Shown piece after piece: positions 1 through 11,454 of a stretch of DNA of 64,000 bases. A program made the translations under genes and the position numbers. The notes under the pieces were generated by a model, which saw nothing but the letters and a program-made list of their open reading frames with translations, made no database searches and was not told the DNA's origin. This DNA is from Thraustochytrium sp. TN22 (lineage: Eukaryota > Sar > Bigyra > Thraustochytrida > Thraustochytriidae), in assembly GCA_013306675.1 (NCBI GenBank), contig JABLUY010000151.1, positions 1-64,000 on the forward strand, written 5' to 3'. Every line of letters starts with the position of its first letter. The stretch's first letter is position 1.

Positions 1-1205
1 GCAGCCGCGCCTGCTCGCCGCCGCCGCCGCCGCCCTCCATGCCGCCGCCGCGCCCGCCGCCGCGCCCGCGCGCGCGCCGCCGCCAGCGACCGCCCGAGCG
101 AGCGGTGGTCGAGCTAGGTCTGCCGCGCCGCGGGCGACCCGGCCAACGAGCTGGAGGACGGCGCGGAGGTGGAGCAGGGCGCGGCGCGGCAGGGCGCCTC
201 CGAGCCCGGCCGCGCCCGCGGCGTCCAGCCCGGCATGCTCGCTGGTGGGCGCGCAAGTCCAAGGCGGCGGTGAATGGCCTTGCTTCAAGTGGTCGAGTCC
301 TTGCGGCCGTGGCTGGGGTACATGATGTGCTGGTGGTACACCTGGTCGTCCTCAAGCGCGTGCTGGAGGATGGGAGCCTGGGAGGGATGGTGGTGGGTGC
401 ATGCGTTTGAGACACCGAAGGTGAAGGTCGGTGACCTTTGCTGCTTCTTGGCGCTTCTTGAGGTTTCTTTGAGGTTCTCAGGGCGAAGGAAGTGGGGCGC
501 CCGAGGCGCCTGAGGCGCCCGAGGCGCCCGAGGGGCCTGCCGAGGCGCTCGGGACGCCCGAGGTGCCCGGCTCGTGGCTGGAGGGCACGCGCAAGGACTC
601 GTGTGCAGGAGGATGTGAAGTTGGTGATGGTTGTACAGAACATGTGTTGATGAGCTGAGGAGATTGATGCCGGTGAGCGGCGCAAGGATCTTGCAAAGGA
701 TGATGTACAGAACATGTGTTGATGAGCTGAGGAGATTGATGCCGGTGAGGATCTTGCAAGGGATGACTACCGACTGTAAGTTACCATCATAATTTCTAAC
801 CAGATAATGTAGCAGTGTCAGGCAGGCACACTGCGGAGGCGATCTCACTGCAGAGTGAATAGATTTGGCCACAGTACAAGACTGGCAGGCAAAATCAGCA
901 AAGATGAAACGGGTGGAACAGTAAAAGGTGAAACGGGAAGCAGCTCGGCGCCAAGGCATCGTCCCCAAAGCGCTGGAGCGCAGGCCAGCGCTGGAGGCAT
1001 CATCGCATTGATCACAGGGACTGGCCGTGGTGAGGCGTCATGTCATACGCGCGCAGCTGAGGCTGGGTTTTACGTCGTATTGGTCATACCGGCTCTCGAG
1101 GCGTAGCCTAGAAGTCGCAAGGTGAAGCGGGAGGCTTGATTCGGTCAAAAGGTGAGGCTCGATGAAAAACGCACTTGATGATTGGTAAGAAGGGACAAGT
1201 GAAGA
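1..1205. other. Left-edge intergenic DNA, no confident gene
   Basis: No frame here is convincing. The first 270 bases are GC-rich and encode only Pro/Arg/Ala low complexity. A stretch at about 482-560 repeats a 9-base GCGCCCGAG-like unit and reads as an Ala-Pro-Glu repeat in one frame behind a pyrimidine-rich AG, so a terminal exon is possible. A GTAAGT donor-like site lies near 777 on the plus strand. Any further exons of the minus-strand gene that ends at 1206 would also lie here. I could not connect these signals into a gene. Confidence 0.4.
632..749. repeat. Direct tandem repeat, 72-bp period
   Basis: A 46-base segment beginning TGTACAGAACATG occurs at 632-677 and again at 704-749, followed in both copies by GATCTTGCAA. 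The spacing is 72 bases, a multiple of three. The copies are identical over the 46 bases, so the duplication is recent or conserved. It is not part of a gene I can support. Confidence 0.85.
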
Positions 1206-2333
1206 TCAGAGGGGTACCTTCGTCTTGAAGAGCATGTCGGCTTCGCGAAGCAGCTCACGCGTGGTGGAGTCGACCTTGCGGAAGAAGTCAAAGACGGAGT
1301 CACGAAGCTGGCGCTTGGATTGCGGCGGACGCATGTCATCATGTTCGTACGGATCCCCTCCATTCCTGGCACGCTTGGAGCGCGCAGTGGAGTCCTTGAC
1401 TGCAGCACGAGCGGGTGACGCGGGCTGGCGCGAAGCGGCACAGCAGGACGAGGAAGCGGCGGAGGCGGGCGCGCCAGCGGGAGAAGCAAAGACTGGGTTG
1501 GACGTGGGAGCCCCGCCTTCGCAGCCGACGGCGATGGGCGGTGACTCGACGGAAGCTCCGTTGACCGAAAGGACGCGGAACTTGACCTCGTTCTCGACCG
1601 GAGTCTCAGGGTGCGCAGCAAAGACGAAGAGCACTCTGTTACGAAGGGTTCGGTGCTGAATGGCGGAGCCCGACACGAAAATCTCGAGCTGCGCGTCAGG
1701 CAGTTTGAGAAGCTTGAGCTTTCCGTGCTGCAGAGTGAGCACGAACTCCATGAGCGTGCCGCGCTTGTGGCGCGTGTCAACGACGTCAATGTGCAAGTAC
1801 GTAATGTCGCTCTTGTCCTTGGTGTCGACCCAGAGCACGTAGCGCTTGAGGCCGGGTGGGACGAGCCCTTGCGGGAGCTGGACCGCGGGCCGCGGCGCGG
1901 CCGGAAGGGGGTCTTGCTCTTGCTCAGTGGGAGGAGGTACGTCCCTGCAGGAGGATGCCGTGTTGTCCGCGGGCTCGCGCTTGCGCAAAGAAGCTTGCGC
2001 CCTTTGAGCCATGACGTTCGCCTGGTACAGGCCAGAGATGGATTCGAAGCAGGCGAAGCAGGCAGCTTCCGGATCTTCATGAGTGTGACCCTCGGGACGG
2101 CACGGCTCAATGTCGTCGTCCTGGACCTGCGAGAACGACTTAACCACTTCGTACACCATGTCCTTGTTGGGCTCGGGAGACTCGTCGAGTCTCGCCTCTT
2201 GGATTGGCGAGTGGACGTTCTCGCGATCATGGTGCTGCCGTTGCAGGTCCTTCTCCGCCTGCTGCTGCTGCTGCTGGTGGTGCGGTTGCGGTGACGAAGG
2301 ACCGGCGTTGTTGGTGGCGGAGTTCCTGTACAT
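1206..2333 (-). CDS. Lineage-specific nuclear-type protein, Gln-rich N-terminus (375 aa)
   Basis: Function unknown. The ATG at 2333 is the first true start; the open frame upstream begins only with TTG. Residues about 15-35 are a His/Gln-rich tract. Residues about 160-280 form the conserved part, rich in alternating hydrophobic residues as in a beta fold, with the segment NRVLFVF, then VKFRVLSVNG. That part aligns with the 148-residue protein at 14632-15078 (shared RYV/RFV start, SAIQH/SVIQH, KFR core), so the two are paralogues. A basic cluster (SKRAR) precedes a charged helical C-terminus and could be a nuclear signal. The last codons read through AAG|GTACCC, a good donor site, so the true 3' end may lie in another exon to the left. 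Inference: a regulatory protein of an expanded family. Confidence 0.75.
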   Translation of the reverse strand: MYRNSATNNAGPSSPQPHHQQQQQQAEKDLQRQHHDRENVHSPIQEARLDESPEPNKDMVYEVVKSFSQVQDDDIEPCRPEGHTHEDPEAACFACFESISGLYQANVMAQRAQASLRKREPADNTASSCRDVPPPTEQEQDPLPAAPRPAVQLPQGLVPPGLKRYVLWVDTKDKSDITYLHIDVVDTRHKRGTLMEFVLTLQHGKLKLLKLPDAQLEIFVSGSAIQHRTLRNRVLFVFAAHPETPVENEVKFRVLSVNGASVESPPIAVGCEGGAPTSNPVFASPAGAPASAASSSCCAASRQPASPARAAVKDSTARSKRARNGGDPYEHDDMRPPQSKRQLRDSVFDFFRKVDSTTRELLREADMLFKTKVPL

Positions 2334-3791
2334 ATTCAGGGTCAAGGCTGCGCGCTCCGGTGGTCCGAGTTCTTAAGCTTAGATGTCCTGGGCGGGCGGT
2401 GCGGGCTTGGCGCCCTCACCGCCCGGCGCCGCGGCGCACCAGGTGGTGGCGTAATACGGGCGATCCTGCTGGAGGGCAGCGACGGCAACGGAGCCTTGTT
2501 GACGCTCTGCTCGAGGTCAAGTTGCAGGACGGTGGCACTCGCAGAGAACGGGTGGGGGTTTCACGCCCCGCTCGTTCTCCTCACGGTGTATGGACGCGGC
2601 AGACCAGATGTCTTCTCCGCTCCCGTCCCTCAAGACCGGGTCGCCTGGGTCGCGGCTTTGGTTCTCCCACTTGGGCCGATTCCCCTGGGCTCTCCCGGCG
2701 CTCCTTGGCGCCTTTCCTCAGAAAAAGCAGAGAAAGCAGCAGAAGAAGAAAGAAGCTCCTTCCCTCCCTCGCTCGCTCGCTCGCTCGCCGCGGCCTCGCC
2801 GCCGCGCCCCGCGTCGGAGCGCGCCTAGCCGCGCGGCGTCCGCGCCGCCGGAGGTCGCAGCGCGCGCGGGAGCAACCCTGCCCTGCCACGCGCACGCCAC
2901 GCGCGCCGCGCCACGCCCGCGCTGGTCGATCGAGGTCTGCGCGTCTCGCGAGACGCCAGCCAGTCTCCGGGTCGCGGCTCGGGAGAACAGCCTGGATCGC
3001 TGGGGGGGAGAACAAGGCTCAACAAGCACTTCGGCAACCGCCATCAAACATGCGACAGGCTGCGCCGCTGCAGCCCACGGCGTCGGCGTTGCGGCGTTGC
3101 GCGCCGCCCGGGGACCGCCTGGCTCGGCCGGACTCCGGGCCCCACGCGCGGCCGCGCATGCCCGTGGCGCGGCGCGTGGGCTCGACGCAGCCGACTAGCA
3201 CAACCTGCGAGACGCGCGAGCTGGCGCGGCCCGCGGGGTCGCGCTCTCGTTTTCGGCGCTTGCGGTTCCTGGGCCGGGGGAGCGAAGCGAAGCGCACACA
3301 AAGGCTCGTTCAAATTGGTGGCTGCGCCGCTGACGTCAATCGCAGACGCACCAAACGCACGGCTGCCAGTGCAGCTCCTCCACGACGGCCGAGCCGAGCG
3401 ACGGCCGAGGCTGCCGAGCCGAGCGAAGCAACGAGAGGCAAGCGAGCCGGCTTCCGCTGCCAGGCGGATGAGCCAGAGCTACGCAGTGCAGACTGCGCAG
3501 GAGCCACGCGATTGCGAGCCACGCAGATTCCACTTGACGCGAGCCGGCTGACTTCTGGTTAGCTTGTAGGCACTGGCTCACTATCACTGCACTTGCAGAG
3601 GCAGAGGCTGCAAAATCTGACGAGCTTTTGGAGAACCTATTGCTACAGTCCGCTGCTTGCTGGCAGACCGGGACTCGGACAACGGGCATGATGTACAGGC
3701 GCAGCACTGCAGCCATGGCCGCAGCGGTCCGGCGACTGAGACATCTGTCGTTGCTTGTTGAACCTTGTTCTCCTCCAGCTTTAATTTTGGA
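2334..3791. other. Intergenic, GC-rich, no supported gene
   Basis: Upstream of the minus-strand gene and before the transposon. It is dominated by CG-rich low complexity, including a (GCTC)n run near 2770-2790. A long plus-strand open frame spans it but has Arg/Pro/Ala composition typical of a GC-rich shadow. A 21-base segment at about 3007 (GGAGAACAAGGCTCAACAAG) recurs in inverted orientation at about 3753-3773 with one mismatch. Confidence 0.5.
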
Positions 3792-3795
3792 ATAT

Positions 3796-6132
3796 CCCAA
3801 TCCCATCGCCCTAGACGGAGTTTAATCAGGATAGCCATATTATCCCTAGTAAATCGGCTCTCCTGCTTGCGCTCGACTGACCTGTTGCTATCATGATTCT
3901 AATCATTTTTGGAACTTTCAACTACTGGGTTTGTATGGAAGCGTAAAGTGTTGGTCACTTCCGACTGGCCTGTGCGGATGCTGAGGCCAACTTGGGCTGC
4001 ATCAAGGGCACGATGGACTCGTGCTGAGGCTGCTGCGAGAGGATCTTGAACTATGGCTTGATGGGGTGTCGGTGTAGCTGGCTTGGGCTACGTGGTCGTT
4101 CCTGCTCTGCGCTGTAGGGGTACCGGACGAGGCACTGGCGCTGCTCGAATCGACATGATCGAGGCAAATGGGCGAAGGTGTTCCGTTGACGTTTGTCTTG
4201 CGCTTCTTGAAGCCTTCGTGAGGCTCGACGCGCACGCGCGTGTGCCACTTGGAAAAGCAGGTTGTGCGTTCATTCTTTCTCATGAACACGTGCAGAGGCA
4301 CACCGCAGATGGTGCAACGGCGGTGCGTTTGCTTGCCGCAGATGACGCAGAGCCGCTTGGCGGGAATCCTCTTGTTGTTGGCGTTGAAGGATGCCTTTCC
4401 CGCTGCCTCTGAGTCATGTTGCAGTGCGGCATCGAGGCGGATGTCGCGGGCTTGGCCGTGGTTGAAGAACTTCTGCAACTCGGTGGTTCGCTTGCGCGTA
4501 CCGGCGGTCACGAGGTCCCTCGCCGCTTCCCTGGTGAGCCCAGTGGGCTTGGGCATGCTTGGCTGCATGTTGAACTCCACCTGCGCCGTATCGAGCTGCC
4601 TGCTCCTGTAGACGTGACGGACCATGTCGACAGTGAGGCGGAACGAGACAGTGCTGAGCGCTTCAGAGCGGTTCACCTTGTCGCGGAGGGCCTTTAGCCC
4701 GTCGCTGTCTTCGAGGTTGCTCTTCCTCGCAGCCTGTAAGTAGCGGTAGACCACGATGGCGTTGACAACGAGCTGCTTGTACGTGCGCAACGCGATGTTC
4801 TGGTCGCAGCTCAGATTCATGCACTGCGTGTTGGTGATCTGCTCCACGTACTGTGTGCTTCCGTCGACGCCGCCCTTTGCGACGTTGTATAGCTCCTGCG
4901 GTAAGCACTTGATGACATGCACGGGCCGCATGGGCCCCTTCAGAGCGACAAGCTTGCGCATGGCGCGCCACAGCCGGAAGTGCGAGCTCAGCACCGCCCC
5001 CTCCTCCTCGCCGAAGATGGCAGGTGGCTTGGGCGGCGCACCCGCTGTCGATGCTCTGGTGCGCCCATGTCGTGAGCTTGTCCGCCCACGGTTTCAGAGC
5101 GCGCTCCATGGCGAGCCGGGCGTCCGGAGGCACTTCAACGAGGCAGGCGTACAAACACGAACTCGTGCTGGCAGCAACGTAGAGCACGTGATCGATTTGG
5201 AGGACCACAGCTTGGTGCAAGACTTGCGCGCGGTGCTCGGCAGGTATGGCCTTCCACCAAGTCTCGTCCCCCACGTGTTCATCTGGGTGCTCACGATACG
5301 TGCGTCTACCGCGCCTCCAGGCGCGACGCGCGTCTTGATCTCGACGCTGCATAGTACTGACGATGCGTCGCACTCCGCGCCTGGAAGCCGGACGCGAGCG
5401 ACTCCATCCGGCGAGACTGCGAGCCCCGGAACGGTCTTGTGCTGAATGAGGCCGACCTCGAACATGCACTCGCACCACGCGTCGGTTCGTCGACCAACGC
5501 AAGTATGTCTTCGAAGTCTTGCTGCGCAGCGGCCTCTGCACGAGCATCCTCGTCGCCAAGCTCCTCTCCTTCTTCGTCTTCGTCCCCTGTGTCCCGCTTG
5601 TCCAGGGGCACGAACTCGCTGTCGCTGTCGCTGTCGCTGTCGTCCTCCACGCGGTGGTTAGGCCTCGCCGATGCCATGATGTCGCAGTGCGGGCCCGACT
5701 CCACGTCCAAGCGCTGCGGCAGGGGCGTGCGAGCTGAGAGCAGGCACAAGGCACCCGCCAGGGCCGCCTGCAGCCGCGCGCCGCAGCGCCTGCGGCTCCA
5801 GCGCGCTCCGCGACGAAGTCGCGCGCGAGCTCCCCCCAAAGCCGCTCTGGGCGAACTGCCGAGCTCATCTCATCCTAACCACCACGCCTTCGGCCAAAAT
5901 GAATAGGGGGCAGGAGCCTTGGGTCGCTTCGAGTGGGCCTCTTCAAGCTCGGCCCCATCGCTGCGTTTTTGATCGAATGCGGAACTAACTTCGCCAGACT
6001 CTAGGCCACTTTTTTGGAGCAAATCGGGAGTAAAGTACCCTCTTAATACGCTTTAGTGCCCCCTGTGCCGGGCGTCACCGAGGGACCCCCGCGTGGTAGG
6101 CGGATACGAGTAAGCATAGAGGTGTGATTGGG
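3796..6132 (-). mobile_element. PiggyBac-like DNA transposon, left copy (2337 bp)
   Basis: The element is bounded by CCCAATC at 3796 and its complement GATTGGG ending at 6132, and flanked by a 4-bp duplication ATAT at 3792-3795 and 6133-6136. The second copy at 58013-60349 is inverted, exactly the same length and about 99.7% identical by eye (I count seven differences). CCC-beginning short terminal repeats, an A/T-rich 4-bp target duplication and a coding region ending in a piggyBac-type cysteine domain point to the piggyBac superfamily, although canonical piggyBac duplicates TTAA. Its genes run on the minus strand, away from the centre of the window. Confidence 0.88.
4002..5839 (-). pseudogene. 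Transposon coding region in several frames (acidic N-term, YqaJ-like nuclease, piggyBac C-term)
   Basis: Three blocks lie in order but in different frames. An acidic N-terminus (about 5677-5470) has Asp-Ser repeats, as many piggyBac transposases do. A middle block (about 5465-5050) has SPDG followed by VEIK, the PD-(D/E)XK signature of YqaJ/lambda-exonuclease nucleases, and a Gln-containing helix HRAQVLHQAVV expected after that core. The C-terminal block (4994-4002, frame open further upstream) has GGVD, matching the third catalytic Asp region of piggyBac, then a C-x2-C/C-x2-C/C...H zinc-binding domain. The region carrying the first two catalytic Asp residues of a normal piggyBac transposase is not visible. 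Introns could explain the frame changes; otherwise this is a decayed, internally deleted copy. Both copies share the same arrangement. Confidence 0.6.
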
Positions 6133-6136
6133 ATAT

Positions 6137-6840
6137 TGGCAGGTTTGCTGGAAAAGTTGTGAGCCGGCCGTGACTGGCTCAAGCTGACCCGTGCCGTTCT
6201 CCAAGTAGCGCAGGTCTTTTAGCATTTCAGAAGCGCCGAGAGCCATGCAGGCTCGCTCCCTCTCCGAGCCGCTACTCCTTCTCTCTCGCTCTCGCTCGTT
6301 CCCGTTCGCCCCGGACTGTCCCCAGCGGAGAACGTGGCGGGCGTGGGTTCGTCGAGACTCCTGCGAGGCGAGCATCAGCGCCGCTGGTTGAGCGTTTAAA
6401 AACGTCACGGAGAACCGCTCGATTACGTCCTCAACGTCATGCCGTTGACGGCGCCGGAGAACACCAGAGCCGGATCTTCGACGCTCTTCGACGCGCTTCG
6501 ACGCACACGCTTCGCCGCCACGACCAGCCAGGCTTCTCCATGACGCTAACGCTAACCTTTGCCTAGTCTGAGAGCGAGCGAGCTTTGGTACCTTAGGCAT
6601 GACGCTAACGGTTGCCGAGAGCGAGTTGTTGCGCGAGCTCCACTCTCACAGTTAGTCAGTACCTCAACGTCGCCACTCCTTGTGAGTAGGCAGGTGCTCG
6701 CTGCGCCTTGCAAAGTCATCTCAAATTCAAAGATCGTTTCATGCTGCATGGGAGATGCTGCTTGGGTTTCCCTTTCGAAGGAAGGAAGGCCTAAGTTTTA
6801 ATTAAAAAACGCTAGCTTGCTCCAAGGCTCCCACCTCATG
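6137..6840. other. Intergenic between transposon and downstream gene
   Basis: About 700 bases with no supported gene. CATGACGCTAACG occurs twice near 6539 and 6599. The minus-strand gene at 6841 ends here, so its 3' untranslated region should be in this stretch. Confidence 0.5.
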
Positions 6841-8673
6841 TCACGACGTGTGAAAGTTGACGTCGTCGAGGGTTTGCTCGTTGTTGCCGGAGACGGGGGC
6901 GGGAACATGTCCAGCAGGGCCAGCACGGCCGGCAGCACCAGCCGGGTCTGCGGTCTTGGCGTCGGGATGGTTTGCGCTGGAGGAGCGATCAGGGCCTGCG
7001 GCGGTGTTGGGGTTGGCCGCGCTCGGCTGGCGAGGGGCGCCGGCAAAGGGCGCAAAGGGCAAGCCAGCGGCACCGCCCATGCTGGCCGCGGCGGCCGCGG
7101 CCGCGGCGGGGAGCGCTCCGCCGAGTGGCGAGAAGGTCCCCATGAGGCTGCCAAGGCGGGCGAGATCAGGGCAGATCTGAAAGAAGACGGCGAGCTTGCC
7201 CTGGTCATTGAGCGCGTTCCAGGCCGCGAGCGTCTGGTCCTCGAGCTCGTGCTGGCGGCGGCGGTCAGACTGGCGCATGACGGCGCCGCGCCGCGGGGCC
7301 TTGGGCGCCGGGGCCTGTGCGAGCGCCGCGGCGGAGGCGCCCGGGGCGGAGGCGCCCGAGGTGGGCGAGCGGCCGCCGACAAAGTTCGCGAGTGCCGCTG
7401 CTGGGCCCGAGACAGTGGCGCCGGGTCCCGCGGCCGGGTCCGCCGAGGGTGGGGCCGGCACCGCGGTGGCGGCTGGGTCGCGCGCGCCCGTCGCGGCGGC
7501 GGCGGCGGCGCTGCTGCTGCTGCTGCCGCTGCTGCCGTGGGCCGCGGCAGCGCCCATCATGGCGTCGTGCGAGCGCTTGGCGCCGGCACGCGCCCGCAGG
7601 CTAGCTGACGCGGGCAGCGGGAAGTTGGCGGCGGGCGGTGCAAAGGGCGCGGCGTCGCCGCGCGCTTCGTGCGCGAGCAAAAAGGCCTTGAGGTCAGAGG
7701 GCGCAAAGGGCGTGCGCATCTCGCCCGAGAGCAGAAAGTGCTCAATGGCCTGCTTGCGCTGGTCGCCGTAGCGCTTGTCGTGCTCCTTGATGAGCTCGCG
7801 GCGGCGCTCGCCGCCGCCTTTGATGAACTGGTGGTTGAATTTGCTGAGGATGCGAAAGGCGCGCGTGCGCGCGCAGTTTTCGACGCGGGCCGGCGCCTCG
7901 AGCGCGAGCGCCGCGTGCTCCTCGGCGCTCTCCAGGAGGTCGGCAGCCTGATCCGCGGCGACCATCTGGGCTTCGCGGCCGGCGGCTGTGTCGCTCATGA
8001 CCGGGCCGTCGCGGACGCGCACGACGACGCGGAACTGGTTCTCCTTGCGAGGGATGCTCGAGTCCCTGTCGCACTGCATGGTGAAGAGGATGCGCACGGG
8101 GCTGCCGGGCGTGTACGGGCCCTGGGTGCCGCTTACGAGCGAGACGGGTGTGGACTTGATGCCCTGCTTGCCAAGCTCGGCGAAGCGGATGCGCCGCTCG
8201 CCCAGCACCGGCCAGCCCTGCGTGACAAAGGTCTGAATGACGGACTTCTCGCGCACCAGGTCGACGGCCAGGCGTGACAGCACCACCTGCAGGTCCGCCT
8301 CCAGCGGCAGGATGAGCAGCGCGGAGAAGACGATCCACGACCGACCGGCCAGGCTCTTGAAGACCTCCTCAGGCGGCTCCACCTCGATGAGCAGGTCTAG
8401 CGATTGGTCTTCGGTCGGCATGGACTGCGCGATCACGCGCAGCAGCTGTCTATCCGCGGGCAGCACCGTGCTTACGTCGAAGCTCGGCTCGTCGTCCGTG
8501 GCCGTGTTCACCTCTGCGCAGTCTGTCATGTCGAGCGCCTCGGCGCTGCCCACCCCGAGCAGGCTGCGCGCAAGCGCCTCCACGCCGCCTGGCGCGCCCA
8601 CCACGTCGTTGTCCAGCTCCGTCGTGCGCGCCCGGATCGTTGGCAGAGCGTCCGCGTGCTGCTGCTGCTGAGC

Positions 8674-8706
<33 letters not shown>

Positions 8707-8841
8707 AGCATGCTGCAGGGCATGCTGCTGGGCATGCTGCTGCTGCAGCGCGTGCTGCTGCGCCGGCAGGCTGTTGCCGCCGCTGTTGACCCCGTTGTCG
8801 CCCTCCTCGGTGAACATGAGCGTGGCGGTCGCCGTTGCCAT
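6841..8841 (-). CDS. Large Gln/His- and Ala-rich protein, putative member of lineage-specific family (666 aa)
   Basis: Function unknown. I start at the ATG at 8841, which follows a GC-rich leader; the frame upstream is open but low complexity. Residues about 20-75 are a Gln/His tract encoded by CTG-rich repeats. Residues about 110-300 are the ordered part, with hydrophobic strands such as SPVRILFTMQ and FRVVVRVRDG. A helical segment follows with RILSKFNHQF and then KRYGDQRKQAIEHFL, which resembles the Y-x-D-x-R-...-F element of the proteins at 42980-50185. Basic patches (KRSHD; SDRRRQHELEDQ) could serve nuclear import. Long Ala/Gly/Pro stretches fill the C-terminal half. Family membership is by-eye inference; a regulatory role is a guess. 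Confidence 0.75.
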
Positions 8842-10946
8842 GCCGCCACCAGCCGCACCGCGGGCGCGCGAGGGCCAGCGAGCGGCCGCCGCCGCCGCCG
8901 CGCCCGCCGCGCCGCGCCGCGCCGCGCCGCCGAGCGAGCCCGCGAGCCCGCGCAAGCCCGCCGGCGAGCCCGCCGCCGCGCCGCGTTCTCAATCAACGCT
9001 CTGCGCCGCGAGGCCGCTTGTGCGAAAACGTTGACAGCGCCGCGATGGAACGGCCTTGCCGCGCGCTTGCGCCCAGAGGCGCGCAGGGGCTCGGCGGGGG
9101 GCTGCGGGCCTTTGCGGGCGCTTGCGGGGCCCGGATGCGGGGCCCGCGGACAGCTCCCAACGAGACCGGGTGGGCCAGTGCCCGCCGGTGCTGCGGGCAA
9201 GACAAGCTTCGGACCGCGAGCTGCTTGGAGATGGGACACTGGCGGCAAAAGGCGGGCTGCGGGACCGCTGAGAGGCAACCCCGCGCCGCAGTCGCCCGCA
9301 GCCGGCGGCGGAGAACGGGGTCCCGGTTAAGACCCGAGGGATGACGGCGGGATCAAGATCATGAACGAGGAAACCATGGGAGGCTCGCACGAAAGATGGG
9401 CGTGGGAGGACGGGAAGCGCCTGCTTTAAACCAAGGCGGCGCAAGGAGCTCGGCCGGAGCTGGGGGGTGGCCGCGGGCTTTTGGTATCTCGCCTTGCTCG
9501 CGCTGCTCGGCGCTCCTTTGCGGTCCCACTGGCAGAGGCGATCTTCACGCTGCGAGCGCAGTGAGCGCAGTGTGCAGTGCATCTTGCGATCGCTTACAAA
9601 GTGCCGGGAAGGGAGCACGAAAAGGGGCTCGATTCCGCTCGATGGTGACTCGGAAGATGGATGGAAGATTCTTGGACGATGCAAGTCCGCCGGACGTGCC
9701 CTTGATCGTTGCTGATGAGCAGGGGCAGCGCCGCAGCCCAGCTCGGAGGCGAAGAACTGCGCAGGTGCGAGCCGGAGAATCTGGCGGCTCGAATGCAGGA
9801 GCCTGCGTGTCCAGAAAACTCATTCGCGGCCGCGGCTGACCTCGAGGAGGAAAGGAAAGCGAAGAAAACAAAGCAGGCCACACCAGATGAAAGCAGAGTA
9901 AAACAGAGCGAAGCAGAGCTACGAATAGACGAGAACAGAAAGCCGCGCCGGCAAAGAAAAGTCTGCACTCGAAACAGGCGCGCGCGCGCGCGCGCGACGG
10001 CCCGGGCGGAACTGGGTCCTGGTCGTGGTCGCTGCAGTCGCTGCGGCCAGGGCTACGCTTTTGCCTCGGCCGCCCCTCGGCCTCGATCTGCCTGTGCAGC
10101 CTGTCTATCTGCGGCTGCTCGTCTGCGGTTCCACCCCGGGCTGGTTCGCGCGCCTCCCGTCTTTGCAGGAAGCTAGCTAGCTAGCTAGCGGCATGACACG
10201 GCACGACACGGCCAGCGTGGGCTGCAGAGCCGCAACACCCGACACAAGCTCGTCCGAATCCTGCACGAACGGAGCGGCGGCGACTCCGGCGAGAACCAGC
10301 ACGAGACGCGCCGAGACAGAGCAAGGAGAAACCTCTGCGGCACGGATCGGATCACCGCCACTGACGCGAGCGGGCGACGAAGCTGCGACGGCCCGCCTGC
10401 CTGCCTGCCTGCCTGCCTGGCAGCGGCGCCCGCCAGCGACGGTGCGGAGAGGAGGAGGCGCTGCAAGGGCAGAAAGCAGGGGTTCTCCCGGCCGAGACCT
10501 ACGTTCGCCGCAGCCGTAGACGAGCAAGGAGCGGGAAGGAATCTCTCTCGCGCGCGCTCGAGCGCGCGCGCGGCAGCCTCCGCGGGAGGCGAACGATCGC
10601 GGCGGCGGCGGTAGAGCAGCAGCAGCAGCAGCAGAGCAGCAGACCTGGTCGCGTCTCTCGCGTGCGCCGCGAGACCGACGGCGGCAGGTAGCGGCAGCGG
10701 CCCTCCATCGCATCGCAGGAAACGACCGCCGAGGCGTGGCGCGCGCGCGGTGAGCGTCCGCGCGCGGAGGTCGCGCGTGGTGGCCGGCGCTGGAGCTGCG
10801 CCCCTCCCCCCCCCGCCCCGCCCCGCCCTCGCGCGCGTAAGCGACCGCTTGCTTGGCTGCGTGACCACCCCCCCCCGCCTCGTAGACGCGCGCTGACCGC
10901 GGCTCGGGCGGCGCGCACGTGCACCTGCACGCACGTGCGCGGCACG
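8842..10946. other. Divergent intergenic region, 2.1 kb
   Basis: Shared upstream region of two divergent lineage-specific genes. Contents include CCGCG pentamers near 8905-8935, a (CG)n run at 9977-9996, a purine-rich stretch at 9850-9960, a (TAGC)n run at 10171-10189, a (CCTG)n run at about 10395-10419 and CCCCGCC tracts near 10805-10830. Several open frames overlap here on both strands, all Arg/Ala/Pro-biased, and I accept none. The long GC-rich, repeat-filled stretch presumably holds both promoters. Confidence 0.5.
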
Positions 10947-11396
10947 ATGCAGCAGCAAGCGGGCGGAGATGGAGGCGCCTGGGACGAGAAGCAGGCGTAT
11001 GACCAGGCGTATGACCAGGGGGAGATGAACTGGGGCTCCATGGCGCTCATGACGGACCAAGCTCAGCAGGAGAACCCGGAGGGGCTGGATGCCAACGTCG
11101 CGGAGGTGGACCCCGAGGTGGCTGGGGAGGGTACCGATAAGGACTTCTTCAAGATGTTCTTAAATCAAGCCGACGCCCCCGGCGGTGAAGATCTTGACGG
11201 CTCGTTTCTCGTGACCGAAGCTCACCGAACCATGTCCGAGCTGGAGCGCGAATTCCATGGCGAGCGTGACATTTGGCAGGAGGATCAGTACGGGGCCGGT
11301 GTGAAGACCTTCGCGCCGGCGCAGGCAGTTGATACGGAGCCGGAGCTCTGCCCTACTCTTTCGGGCCACATGTCGAGCGGAGCGGAGCTCTACAGC

Positions 11397-11454
<58 letters not shown>

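Noticed and set aside
285-968. Minus-strand frame of 227 codons with a repeated segment
   Set aside because: The repetition comes from the 72-bp DNA repeat; hydrophobic and Pro-rich parts are mismatched and donor/acceptor signals on the other strand conflict.
2204-3562. Plus-strand frame of 452 codons
   Set aside because: It overlaps the 5' end of an accepted gene and is almost all Arg, Ala, Pro and Ser; open only because of high GC.
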